From Firmicutes bacterium CAG:110 (GTDB lineage: Bacteria; Bacillota; Clostridia; Oscillospirales; Oscillospiraceae), in assembly GCA_000434635.1 (NCBI GenBank), contig HF987996.1, positions 1 through 8,527 of the forward strand: a stretch of 8,527 nt of DNA, given 5' to 3'. This document shows positions 1 through 5,586 of this stretch, piece by piece. The position numbers and the translations under genes were made by a program. Under the pieces are notes generated by a model. It made no database searches and was not told where the DNA came from. It was given only the letters and a program-made list of their open reading frames with translations. Within the stretch, counting starts at the first letter, position 1, and each line of letters starts with the position of its first letter.

Positions 1-126
1 TCAATTTGCGCAATTTATTGTACATTATCACCTATATATTGCACTTTTCAATTTCTCATGTGTTGGTCTACTTACTGACCCACGGAGAAAAATATCAGAT
101 TTTACACACTTTCTGTCACGCACAAA

Positions 127-172
127 AATGGGCGTACAGCCTTTCGGTTTGTCCGATTGGCTGTACGCCCAC
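127..172 (-). terminator. Rho-independent terminator of the reverse transcriptase gene
   Basis: Perfect 13-base arms (TGGGCGTACAGCC at 129-141 and its complement at 159-171) enclose a second short stem TCGG/CCGA (144-147 with 153-156), separated by a TT/TT internal loop. Read on the minus strand the stem is followed at once by five T (128-124). It begins about 8 bases after the stop codon of the RT gene, so it is well placed to end that transcript. The two-tier stem is longer than a minimal terminator, and a structured 3' RNA end cannot be excluded. Confidence 0.85.
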
Positions 173-179
173 TTATTTG

Positions 180-1706
180 TTAGGTAGTACTCTTAGTGGT
201 AGGCATTTTCACAAATGAAACGCCAGATTTTTTCATTGGTTTCCATTCACCCTTCAAATCACTTTGAGATAGCGCCTCATATACGAACAGCCAGTTGCGG
301 TTAAAGTCATCCTCGTTTGAGGACAATGTTTTGGCATGATCCTTTAATGCTTTCCTTTCCCCTTTATTTTTATGTACAGTAAAGTACAAAAAGGCCAATA
401 ATTTGAATAAGCATGAATCGCTTGAAATAGCTGTATTTGCAGTAATACTATCGATATCAAAGTTGTACTTCAACGAAAAATAAATCGCATAGCAGATTGC
501 CTCATAGTTTTGACTATTACACCCGACCCGAAATACCTTTTGTGAAAAAGAAGATATTTTCTGTGGCTCAACATCAAAAGGAATAAATACATTTTTTTCG
601 AGTAGCGGAATTAAATACGGATATAATAGGCTGAGGTGAAAGACTGTTTTTATGAAGTAATCTCTTGCGTTTGGTGTGAGTTTGTGACCAGATAATACTT
701 TAATAGCATAATTCAAGACAGCAGAATTATCCTTGTTCTTTTGCATTAACTCAATTGCTAAGTCCAAATACGCACGAACTGCAATAAAGTCCATTTTTCC
801 GTCCCGCTGTATTGCGGATACAGAATTTATTTTACGAACCCATTGTTCTACAGCCGCTACAGGCAGCTCTTGTATCTCTGTTTTCTTAAAGTTAATGCTT
901 AAATCAAATTGTCGAAGTTCATTGCCAAGATCCATCAAGAATTTTTGCCCAGCTTCGACACTTTCGACATAACAGGTATAGTCATCAATATTTCGTATGT
1001 AGCGCCACCCATTGTCATATAACTTTCTGTCAACGACTGTAAGAATAATTTCCGACAAGAGGTTTGATGCATGTGGCCCAATTAGTAGCCCATGAGTTTC
1101 CCCATTTTTGCAATTCTGCGTATAGTGATCAATTTGATTGTACCAATCTTGGCTATACTGTTTAGCACTGTGTTCTTTGGCAAATGCTTTTCCGACCAAT
1201 GCCCAAGGAATGGAATGTGTATAGATACTCAGAAAACAAGTTGAGATATCAGCTTTCACGATGTATCTTTTTCCTATAAGCAAATCTGGCTCAGGTGAGC
1301 CATCGACTCTCCAATTGGAATAACTCATAGAAAAAATGGCATCTGAATTGCCCTGCTTGCGAATATGAATACGGCTAATTTTATAGTCTTGAGATACCGT
1401 TTGTTGCTCGAAGTGTTGCTGTAAATTACCCCAATTATCTGAAAGGCAGCGGCACAATCTTTGATAGGCCATTGGATTTGGAATTCCTAATGGGCGTGGA
1501 ACATTGATATTACGTAAGCTCTCATAGTAAATATATTGTTTCCAACTATCAGAAAATGAGGTAGTATTCTTTTGACAATAATTATAGAAGTCAACTGAAC
1601 TCAGAATAGGAGGAAGTTTATCAGCAAATAGGCCATGCGCCAGTAACCTATTATACAGTTCGTCAGCTGAGATTTCATTCATTAAGTCTGCATAGCTTTT
1701 TGCCAT
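180..1706 (-). CDS. Stand-alone reverse transcriptase, Abi/UG (defence-associated) type
   Basis: A 508-residue RNA-directed DNA polymerase. Visible palm motifs are motif A K-A-D-I-S-T-C-F (Asp153), a motif B region THGLLIGPHASNLLSE (about 204-219), motif C RNIDDY (Asp241, Asp242) and a motif D-like LSINFKKTE (about 269-277). The 'GLLIGP..S' form and a long helical C-terminus (about 300-508) resemble Abi and 'unknown group' RTs, several of which protect against phage; the exact group cannot be named from sequence reading. No maturase, endonuclease, nitrilase or protease domain is visible, and there are no retron NAxxH or VTG motifs. The start at 1706 is chosen because AAGGAGG lies 11 bases upstream. 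The frame stays open to 1772 with in-frame ATGs at 1730 and 1772, both without a good Shine-Dalgarno. The gene is visibly more AT-rich than its neighbours and has its own promoter and terminator, which suggests cargo acquired by the mobile element. RT identity is confident; the antiviral role is inference. Confidence 0.88.
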   Translation of the reverse strand: MAKSYADLMNEISADELYNRLLAHGLFADKLPPILSSVDFYNYCQKNTTSFSDSWKQYIYYESLRNINVPRPLGIPNPMAYQRLCRCLSDNWGNLQQHFEQQTVSQDYKISRIHIRKQGNSDAIFSMSYSNWRVDGSPEPDLLIGKRYIVKADISTCFLSIYTHSIPWALVGKAFAKEHSAKQYSQDWYNQIDHYTQNCKNGETHGLLIGPHASNLLSEIILTVVDRKLYDNGWRYIRNIDDYTCYVESVEAGQKFLMDLGNELRQFDLSINFKKTEIQELPVAAVEQWVRKINSVSAIQRDGKMDFIAVRAYLDLAIELMQKNKDNSAVLNYAIKVLSGHKLTPNARDYFIKTVFHLSLLYPYLIPLLEKNVFIPFDVEPQKISSFSQKVFRVGCNSQNYEAICYAIYFSLKYNFDIDSITANTAISSDSCLFKLLAFLYFTVHKNKGERKALKDHAKTLSSNEDDFNRNWLFVYEALSQSDLKGEWKPMKKSGVSFVKMPTTKSTT

Positions 1707-1744
1707 AATAGGAATTTCCTCCTTGAACATAATAGGACTTGAAC
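1704..1744 (-). repeat. Direct repeat in the RT leader duplicating the start-codon context
   Basis: On the minus strand the motif TTCAAG...TCCTATTATG occurs twice in a row: TTCAAG at 1743-1738 with CCTATTATG ending at 1728, then TTCAAG at 1727-1722 with CCTATTATG ending at 1704. The GGAGGAAAT that supplies the ribosome binding site lies inside the second copy only. Both ATGs are in the same reading frame. Confidence 0.7.
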
Positions 1745-1799
1745 GGCATAGCTCCCGACAAACAATTGGCATGCAAGCGGCTCAAACTCCACATACTGG

Positions 1800-1808
1800 A
1801 TTATAACA
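1800..1808 (-). promoter_or_regulatory. Extended -10 promoter of the reverse transcriptase
   Basis: The minus strand reads TGTTATAAT, a perfect TATAAT (1805-1800) with the extended TG element (1808-1807). The -35 region is poor, which fits an extended -10 promoter. Transcription would start near 1793 and give a leader of about 87 bases before the chosen ATG at 1706. Confidence 0.6.
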
Positions 1809-1837
1809 CTAATTCGACATAAAATCCATCATAAAAT

Positions 1838-1894
1838 AGTAATAGGGAGAACTTCCTGCATTAAAAGGCAGAAAATTCTCCCGTTGTTATTACT
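1838..1894 (-). terminator. Long hairpin, probable terminator of the small membrane protein gene
   Basis: Arms AGTAATA (1838-1844) with TATTACT (1888-1894) and GGGAGAA (1845-1851) with TTCTCCC (1876-1882) pair around a 5-base bulge; an inner CTGC/GCAG (1856-1859 with 1868-1871) closes the loop. It starts 15 bases after the stop codon at 1909 and is followed on the minus strand by ATTTTA, a weak U tract. It lies upstream of the RT promoter, so it separates the two transcription units. A separate small structured RNA is the alternative. Confidence 0.5.
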
Positions 1895-1908
1895 GATATT
1901 GATAAATG

Positions 1909-2241
1909 CTAAGGTAAAATGAAACGATACACAGTCAGCGGCACATACCACACCGCTACAATCAGTTGCCAGGCTAGGACAAACCCACCGATGACACCGC
2001 CAATAATGAAGTTCAGCGCGAATAAGGCAACCCCTCCACCCATGGAACCGTTGCCCGGTACAATCCAGAGCCGCATCCGATGGAGGCCAAAGGGCAGTCC
2101 GCAGAGAATCCAGAGCCGCAGATAGTTAACAGTGCCGTCTTTTATACAGGCAGATTTGAAGATGCAGACCAGCAGGGCCGCCCCGGCCACGGGCACTATA
2201 CTCTTTCTGAAAAACTGAAAGACCGCTTCTTTTCTTGTCAT
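1909..2241 (-). CDS. Small integral membrane protein (DUF6050-like)
   Basis: A 110-residue hydrophobic protein. It has a short basic N-terminus (MTRKEA...), a probable membrane segment at about 14-30, another at about 42-55, and a long glycine-rich hydrophobic stretch at about 68-103 (GGGVALFALNFIIGG, then VLAWQLIVAVWYVPL), giving three or four segments overall. The start at 2241 is preferred to 2265 because GGGAGG sits about 9 bases upstream. It lies 71 bases after the 106-residue gene on the same strand, downstream of the relaxase. Size and composition recall the small DUF6050-type membrane proteins found in clostridial conjugative elements; this name is from memory and unverified. Function is unknown. 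Confidence 0.6.
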   Translation of the reverse strand: MTRKEAVFQFFRKSIVPVAGAALLVCIFKSACIKDGTVNYLRLWILCGLPFGLHRMRLWIVPGNGSMGGGVALFALNFIIGGVIGGFVLAWQLIVAVWYVPLTVYRFILP

Positions 2242-2263
2242 GGTATATCGCCTCCCGGAATCC

Positions 2264-2269
2264 ATTATA
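2264..2269 (-). promoter_or_regulatory. Possible -10 box before the small membrane protein gene
   Basis: A perfect TATAAT on the minus strand lies 23 bases upstream of the ATG at 2241. No convincing -35 or TG extension accompanies it, and the leader would be only about 16 bases long. It may allow expression independent of the relaxase transcript. Confidence 0.35.
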
Positions 2270-2312
2270 CCAGTTGTGGATTTAGGAGGCGCTAATAATC
2301 TGCAAACGATGT

Positions 2313-2633
2313 CTATTCCGCAAACTTTTCCCAGACCTTTTCGTATCCGGCGAATCCTTCATCCACGATACACCCCACATCCTCACTACCCACGCTTTTC
2401 CGCTGGCCACAGGAGACGTTCGCCAGAACCAGCACCAGGCGCACGGCGTTGAATAGGTGCGTTTTGATTTCTTCCTCCTTGGTTGCCCAGCCACGGTTGG
2501 GTGTATCCCCCGGGCGGTGGAGAGTGTCGGACAGATGGGCCAATTCCTCCAAAGCACGTCTGCATTTTTCCTCATACCAGCTCTGCATATTGGGCACCTT
2601 CCCGGTGACAATGATAACGGGCTTTTCGTTCAT
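2313..2633 (-). CDS. Hypothetical 106-residue mobile-element protein
   Basis: A soluble, charged 106-residue protein starting MNEKPVIIVTGKVPNMQSWY and ending YEKVWEKFAE. No family is recognised. The start is supported by AAGGAG 8 bases upstream (2642-2647), and the ATG follows the relaxase stop codon by 16 bases, so the two genes are probably cotranscribed. The middle contains a helical E-E-I-K-T-H-L-F-N-A-V-R-L-V-L-V-L-A-N stretch. A competing frame at 2282-2611 has no ribosome binding site and an arginine- and tryptophan-rich composition, so it is taken as a shadow. An accessory role in mobilization is only a guess from position. Confidence 0.65.
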   Translation of the reverse strand: MNEKPVIIVTGKVPNMQSWYEEKCRRALEELAHLSDTLHRPGDTPNRGWATKEEEIKTHLFNAVRLVLVLANVSCGQRKSVGSEDVGCIVDEGFAGYEKVWEKFAE

Positions 2634-2649
2634 ATAGCATTCTCCTTGC

Positions 2650-3969
2650 TTATTCTAATTCTTGCATAACGCTCTGCTCCGGCGGGAGCAGGATGTCCAG
2701 ATTTCGTTTGATGGTATCGTACTCTTTTGCCTGCCGCTTGGCGGCGGTGTACTGCGCATACAAGGTCTCCTTCTGTACAGTCAGTTCCGACAGCTCTCTT
2801 TCCAGCTTTTCAGCGGCGGGCAGCGGAACCACTCCCAGGCGTTTCAGCTCCCGGGCGGCGGCCTCAAAAAGGATGATTTCGCTCTCATGCCCACGAAGGA
2901 ACTTTTCTTTGTCGTCCGATTTTCGGTAATGGTCATAGACCGGGCGGAACTTCCTGTAAGTAGCAGCATATTTGACGATCAGATTCAGCTCCGCAATTCT
3001 GCCCTCAACCGCCTTGATAGAGGCGAGCGAATCATCCACGGCGGCGTTCAGTTCCGCAAGCCTGTTACCTAGTGCCTCATAGCTTTCAATGCCATGCTCT
3101 GCCAGATAGTTTAGGGTTTTGGCTCCCTCTTTCAGCTTTTGGAGCTTCGCCCAGTGTCGCAGCCCAGGGCTTTGGTTGTCCTGGATGACGGCGATCCGCT
3201 GAATGCTGCCGTCCCGCGCCTTGGGCCGCTTCGAGGGACGGGTGCGGCCCGCAATCCTGGCAGCGAGCGCTTCTTCTGTGTAATCAATACCCAGGGTTTT
3301 CAGTCGGGTAAACCGTTCCTGGTCGGAGGCCCGACAGGAAATGTATTTTCCCCGCCGGATTTCGTACCCTTCCTCCTGCAATCTGCGGAGCAGATATTCC
3401 AGGTCCGCACAGGCCGGGAGCAGGCGGTCAATGACGGATTTCAGCTTTGCCTTGTAACTGGTGCCATTTCTAACCGCCTGATGCTCAACATAGCTCTTGC
3501 CCTTCTCCTGTCCGGGAACGATGACGGACAGGCCATGCTCCTTGCAGAGCCGGTCAGAGGCGCGGCGAATCTCATAGTAGCTGCGCTTGTTGGAATGGTA
3601 ATGCTTGTGATCCGCAAAACTGACGGCATTCCAAATCACATGATTATGGATATGCCCACGGTCAATGTGAGTGGTCAGGACAAACTCATATTTCCCGCCC
3701 AGAATCTCCTTTGCCAGTTCCAACCCAATTTGATGTGCCTCCTCCGGCGTTACCTCTCCGGGCGCGAATGCCTGGATCAGATGACGGCCCAGGTTCTCGC
3801 CCTTGTCAATGGCGTGCCGCCTGGTCCAGGCAAATTCGATGTCGGCAGTTTCGGCGGAGCAGCCGTAGGCAGAAACCAATAGACTACCGTCCGTCTTGGC
3901 CGGGTTGCAGATATAATCGATGGCGGCCTTTAGGGTAGACTTGATAGGATGCGTCTTTGTAACTGCCAT
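2650..3969 (-). CDS. Relaxase / mobilization nuclease, MOBP (VirD2-like) type
   Basis: A 439-residue DNA-nicking relaxase that would cut oriT and pilot the strand during conjugative transfer. The N-terminus MAVTKTHPIKSTLKAAIDYI is the canonical start of clostridial relaxases, with the likely catalytic Tyr19 in D-Y-I-C-N-P. HLIQAFAPGE lies at 63-72, and the metal-binding histidine motif HIDRGHIHNH at 101-110. NKRSYYEIRRASDRLCKEHG (about 127-146) is also typical of the family. The C-terminal part (about 280-430) is helical and charged, likely coiled coil. The gene heads a minus-strand run with the two small genes downstream. The reading frame is intact, but a serine-recombinase fragment begins within a few bases upstream of the ATG. 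No ribosome binding site, promoter, MobC gene or obvious oriT remains there, so expression may be lost or reduced. Confidence 0.92.
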   Translation of the reverse strand: MAVTKTHPIKSTLKAAIDYICNPAKTDGSLLVSAYGCSAETADIEFAWTRRHAIDKGENLGRHLIQAFAPGEVTPEEAHQIGLELAKEILGGKYEFVLTTHIDRGHIHNHVIWNAVSFADHKHYHSNKRSYYEIRRASDRLCKEHGLSVIVPGQEKGKSYVEHQAVRNGTSYKAKLKSVIDRLLPACADLEYLLRRLQEEGYEIRRGKYISCRASDQERFTRLKTLGIDYTEEALAARIAGRTRPSKRPKARDGSIQRIAVIQDNQSPGLRHWAKLQKLKEGAKTLNYLAEHGIESYEALGNRLAELNAAVDDSLASIKAVEGRIAELNLIVKYAATYRKFRPVYDHYRKSDDKEKFLRGHESEIILFEAAARELKRLGVVPLPAAEKLERELSELTVQKETLYAQYTAAKRQAKEYDTIKRNLDILLPPEQSVMQELE

Positions 3970-3972
3970 GGT

Positions 3973-4407
3973 GAACTGGATGGGTTATTTGAACGAATCT
4001 ATGAGGATAACATTTCCGGGAAGCTGTCAGACGAACGCTTTGCCAAAATGTCCCAGCGTTACGAGGAAGAACAAGCGGAGCTATCCAGAAAGATCAAGGC
4101 ACTCCGCAAAGAGCTGGACAAGCTCAACGGTGACGCTGTTTCCACGGATATGTTCCTGGCTACCGTCCGCAAGTACACCCGCGCCAAGAAGCTGACGCCC
4201 CGGATGCTGAACGAATTGGTCAACCACATTGAGGTCCACCAAGCCGAGAAAATTAACGGTGAATGGGTCCAGAAATTGACCATCTACTACAACTGTGTCG
4301 GTGCCTTGTTAATCCCGGATACCCCGTCTATGCCCGTGCCAGATGTAACTGTCAACACCCGCAGAGGTGTCTATGTCAGTTACGAACCGGCGCAAAATGG
4401 GCAATAA
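3973..4407 (+). pseudogene. C-terminal fragment of a large serine recombinase (Tn4451/TnpX-like)
   Basis: About 144 residues, from ELDGLFERIYEDNISGKLSD to YEPAQNGQ, match the end of large serine site-specific recombinases. The fragment contains the coiled-coil stretch (YEEEQAELSRKIKALRKELD) and a DUF4368-like tail with LVNHIEVHQAEK and LTIYYNCVG. Such enzymes are usually well over 500 residues, so the N-terminal catalytic resolvase domain, the recombinase domain and most of the zinc-ribbon region are missing. Recognisable homology begins at 3973, and the frame upstream runs through the antisense of the relaxase start. There is no start codon or ribosome binding site near the join. The fragment is presumably inactive and marks the broken integration module of the element. 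The stop codon lies in the T-tract of the tRNA terminator. Confidence 0.85.
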
Positions 4408-4456
4408 AAATGACGAGCGTTCTCAAAGGATCAAATCCTATAAGAACACTCGTCAT
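4406..4456 (-). terminator. Terminator of tRNA-Leu, convergent with the recombinase remnant
   Basis: ATGACGAG (4410-4417) pairs with CTCGTCAT (4449-4456) and GTTCT (4419-4423) with AGAAC (4443-4447), with one C/A mismatch between them. An inner AGGAT/ATCCT stem (4427-4431 with 4435-4439) caps the structure. On the minus strand the stem runs directly into TTTT (4409-4406). It begins at the last base of the encoded tRNA CCA end. Confidence 0.8.
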
Positions 4457-4538
4457 GGTGCGAGAGAGGGGACTCGAACCCCCACGGCGTAACCACACGC
4501 ACCTCAAACGTGCTTGTCTACCATTCCAACACTCTCGC
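4456..4538 (-). tRNA. tRNA-Leu (anticodon GAG), CCA encoded
   Basis: Read on the minus strand, the acceptor GCGAGAG (4538-4532) pairs with CTCTCGC (4466-4460), followed by discriminator A (4459) and genomic CCA (4458-4456). The anticodon stem CACGT/GCGTG encloses loop TTGAGGT with anticodon GAG at 4505-4503, reading CUC and CUU leucine codons. The T arm is GGGGG-TTCGAGT-CCCCC. A variable region of about 12 bases places it in class II, as expected for leucine. The D arm contains the usual GG..GGTAGA pattern. The promoter and terminator are immediately adjacent, so it is a single-gene unit. Confidence 0.95.
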
Positions 4539-4552
4539 AAACTTGCCTGAGT

Positions 4553-4581
4553 ATTATAACCTTGACAGCGGGATTTGTCAA
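4553..4581 (-). promoter_or_regulatory. Perfect consensus promoter of tRNA-Leu
   Basis: The minus strand carries TTGACA (4581-4576), a 17-base spacer and TATAAT (4558-4553), an exact match to the housekeeping sigma consensus at both boxes. Transcription would start near 4546, about 8 bases before the mature tRNA 5' end. Confidence 0.9.
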
Positions 4582-4599
4582 TAGTTTTTCGCAAAACCC

Positions 4600-4628
4600 T
4601 TGCAACTTTGCGCCCGCTCTGATACACT
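4600..4628 (+). promoter_or_regulatory. Probable rsmE promoter
   Basis: TTGCAA (4600-4605), a 17-base spacer and TACACT (4623-4628) give a plausible but not perfect promoter on the plus strand. The start point would be near 4635, just before the ribosome binding site. It is divergent from the tRNA-Leu promoter. Confidence 0.5.
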
Positions 4629-4654
4629 ATATTGCAAAAAGGAGGAATGGGCGT

Positions 4655-5377
4655 ATGGTGCGCTTTTTTGCGGACGGTGAGGTGCTGCGAGGCGATACCG
4701 TCGTGCTGACCGGGGAGAATGCCCAGCACGCGAAGGTGCTGCGGCTGAAGGCCGGGGAGACGGTTCTGGTGTGCGACGGGCAGGGGACGGAGTGCCTTTG
4801 CGAAGTGACGGACGCCGGGGAAATGAAGCTGAATGTGCTTAAGCGGCGGGAATCCACGTCGGAAGCGGCGGTGCGGGTCAGTGTGTACATGGCCTTTCCC
4901 AAGGCGGACAAGCTGGAGCATGTGATCCAGAAGGCCACCGAGTTGGGGGCTTACGAGATCGTAGCGTTTCCTTCCGCCCGGTGCGTGTCCAGACCCGATG
5001 AAAAAAGCCTCAAAAAGAAGCTGGAACGCTGGCAGAAAATTGCGGCATCCGCGGCGGAACAGTCCGGACGGGGGAGGATTCCCCAAGTGCTGGTGCTGGA
5101 CAGCTTCCACGCCGCGCTGAGTCGGGCGTCCGAAGCCGACAAGGCGCTGATGTTCTACGAAAACGAGCAGGCTGTGACGCTGAAAATGGCACTCAGCGGC
5201 GAATACCGGACCGTCAGTCTGCTCACCGGCCCGGAGGGCGGGCTGGAAGAAAAGGAAGTCCGGCAGGCAAGGGAAACCGGATTGCAGGTCTGCACGCTGG
5301 GAAAGCGGATTTTGCGGTGCGAAACGGCGCCGCTGTGCGCTCTGTCTGCGGTCATGTACGACGCGGGCGAATTCTAG
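4655..5377 (+). CDS. rsmE: 16S rRNA (uracil1498-N3)-methyltransferase RsmE
   Basis: A 240-residue SPOUT-class methyltransferase that makes m3U1498 in 16S rRNA of the 30S subunit using S-adenosylmethionine. The N-terminal part (about 1-70) is the small PUA-like RNA-binding barrel. The C-terminal knot domain has KADKLEHVIQKATELG (83-98), the LLTGPEGG loop (GPEGG at 192-196) and LGKRILRCETA (215-225), the hallmarks of the family. Its length is near the usual 240-250 residues. The start at 4655 is set by AAAAAGGAGG about 9 bases upstream. An ATG at 4647 is out of frame, and the frame is open further upstream without a ribosome binding site. It is often found next to prmA, but here it stands alone, between tRNA-Leu and a palindrome-rich spacer. 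Confidence 0.95.
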   Translation: MVRFFADGEVLRGDTVVLTGENAQHAKVLRLKAGETVLVCDGQGTECLCEVTDAGEMKLNVLKRRESTSEAAVRVSVYMAFPKADKLEHVIQKATELGAYEIVAFPSARCVSRPDEKSLKKKLERWQKIAASAAEQSGRGRIPQVLVLDSFHAALSRASEADKALMFYENEQAVTLKMALSGEYRTVSLLTGPEGGLEEKEVRQARETGLQVCTLGKRILRCETAPLCALSAVMYDAGEF

Positions 5378-5383
5378 TACTAT

Positions 5384-5540
5384 TTCCTGATTAAAATCTT
5401 TGATTTTAATCAGGAAGGCATCGCCTAATGGCGCTGCCGGTTTGTGATTTATAAGGAAAGAAATCACAAAACAAGTCTCATATGAACTCCGTGCCCTTCG
5501 GGCAATTAAAATCTTTTTTAGAGATTTTAATTGAAGTTCA
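5384..5540. repeat. Palindromic mosaic between rsmE and the DUF4097 operon
   Basis: This gene-free stretch contains back-to-back inverted repeats. TTCCTGATTAAAATC (5384-5398) pairs with its 15-base complement at 5402-5416. GGCA/TGCC (5417-5420 with 5435-5438) encloses CGCC/GGCG. TTTGTGATTT (5441-5450) pairs with 5461-5470. TGAACT (5483-5488) pairs with AGTTCA (5535-5540) around TGCCC/GGGCA and AATTAAAATCT/AGATTTTAATT (5504-5514 with 5522-5532). The ATTAAAATCT module occurs in both the first and the last palindrome. The first hairpin could also end rsmE transcription. The layout resembles non-autonomous intergenic repeat elements (REP/MITE-like), but no family is recognised. Confidence 0.75.
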
Positions 5541-5552
5541 GTATAAAACAAT

Positions 5553-5581
5553 GCCGGGGAACAGTTGAACCGTTCCCCGGC
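5553..5581 (-). terminator. Terminator of the padR-DUF1700-DUF4097 operon
   Basis: GC-rich arms GCCGGGGAAC (5553-5562) and GTTCCCCGGC (5572-5581) have a 9-base loop. On the minus strand the stem is followed by ATTGTTTTA and lies 5 bases after the stop codon of the DUF4097 gene. On the plus strand a moderately T-rich AGAATTTATTT follows, so it may act in both directions. Confidence 0.75.
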
Positions 5582-5586
5582 AGAAT

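Noticed and set aside
6..218. 70-residue plus-strand frame at the left edge
   Set aside because: It runs through the terminator hairpin into the RT 3' end, has no ribosome binding site and no recognisable protein features.
1707..1793. Riboswitch in the RT leader
   Set aside because: Only a short direct repeat is seen, with no recognised aptamer or terminator/antiterminator pair.
180..1900. Retron, group II intron or diversity-generating retroelement
   Set aside because: No NAxxH or VTG retron motifs, no maturase or endonuclease domain, no domain V-like RNA, and no template/variable repeat pair or Avd-like gene in view.
2282..2611. Alternative 109-residue frame overlapping the 106-residue gene
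   Set aside because: No ribosome binding site and unnatural composition; the 2313-2633 frame has AAGGAG at good spacing behind the relaxase.
3139..3882. 247-residue open frame on the plus strand
   Set aside because: It lies opposite the clearly real relaxase, has no ribosome binding site, and its composition is that of an antisense shadow.
5384..5540. CRISPR array
   Set aside because: The palindromes differ in sequence and spacing; there are no regularly repeated units with unique spacers.
4376..5551. 391-residue open frame on the minus strand
   Set aside because: It covers rsmE and tRNA-Leu in antisense and crosses palindromes, with no family resemblance; a GC-driven shadow.
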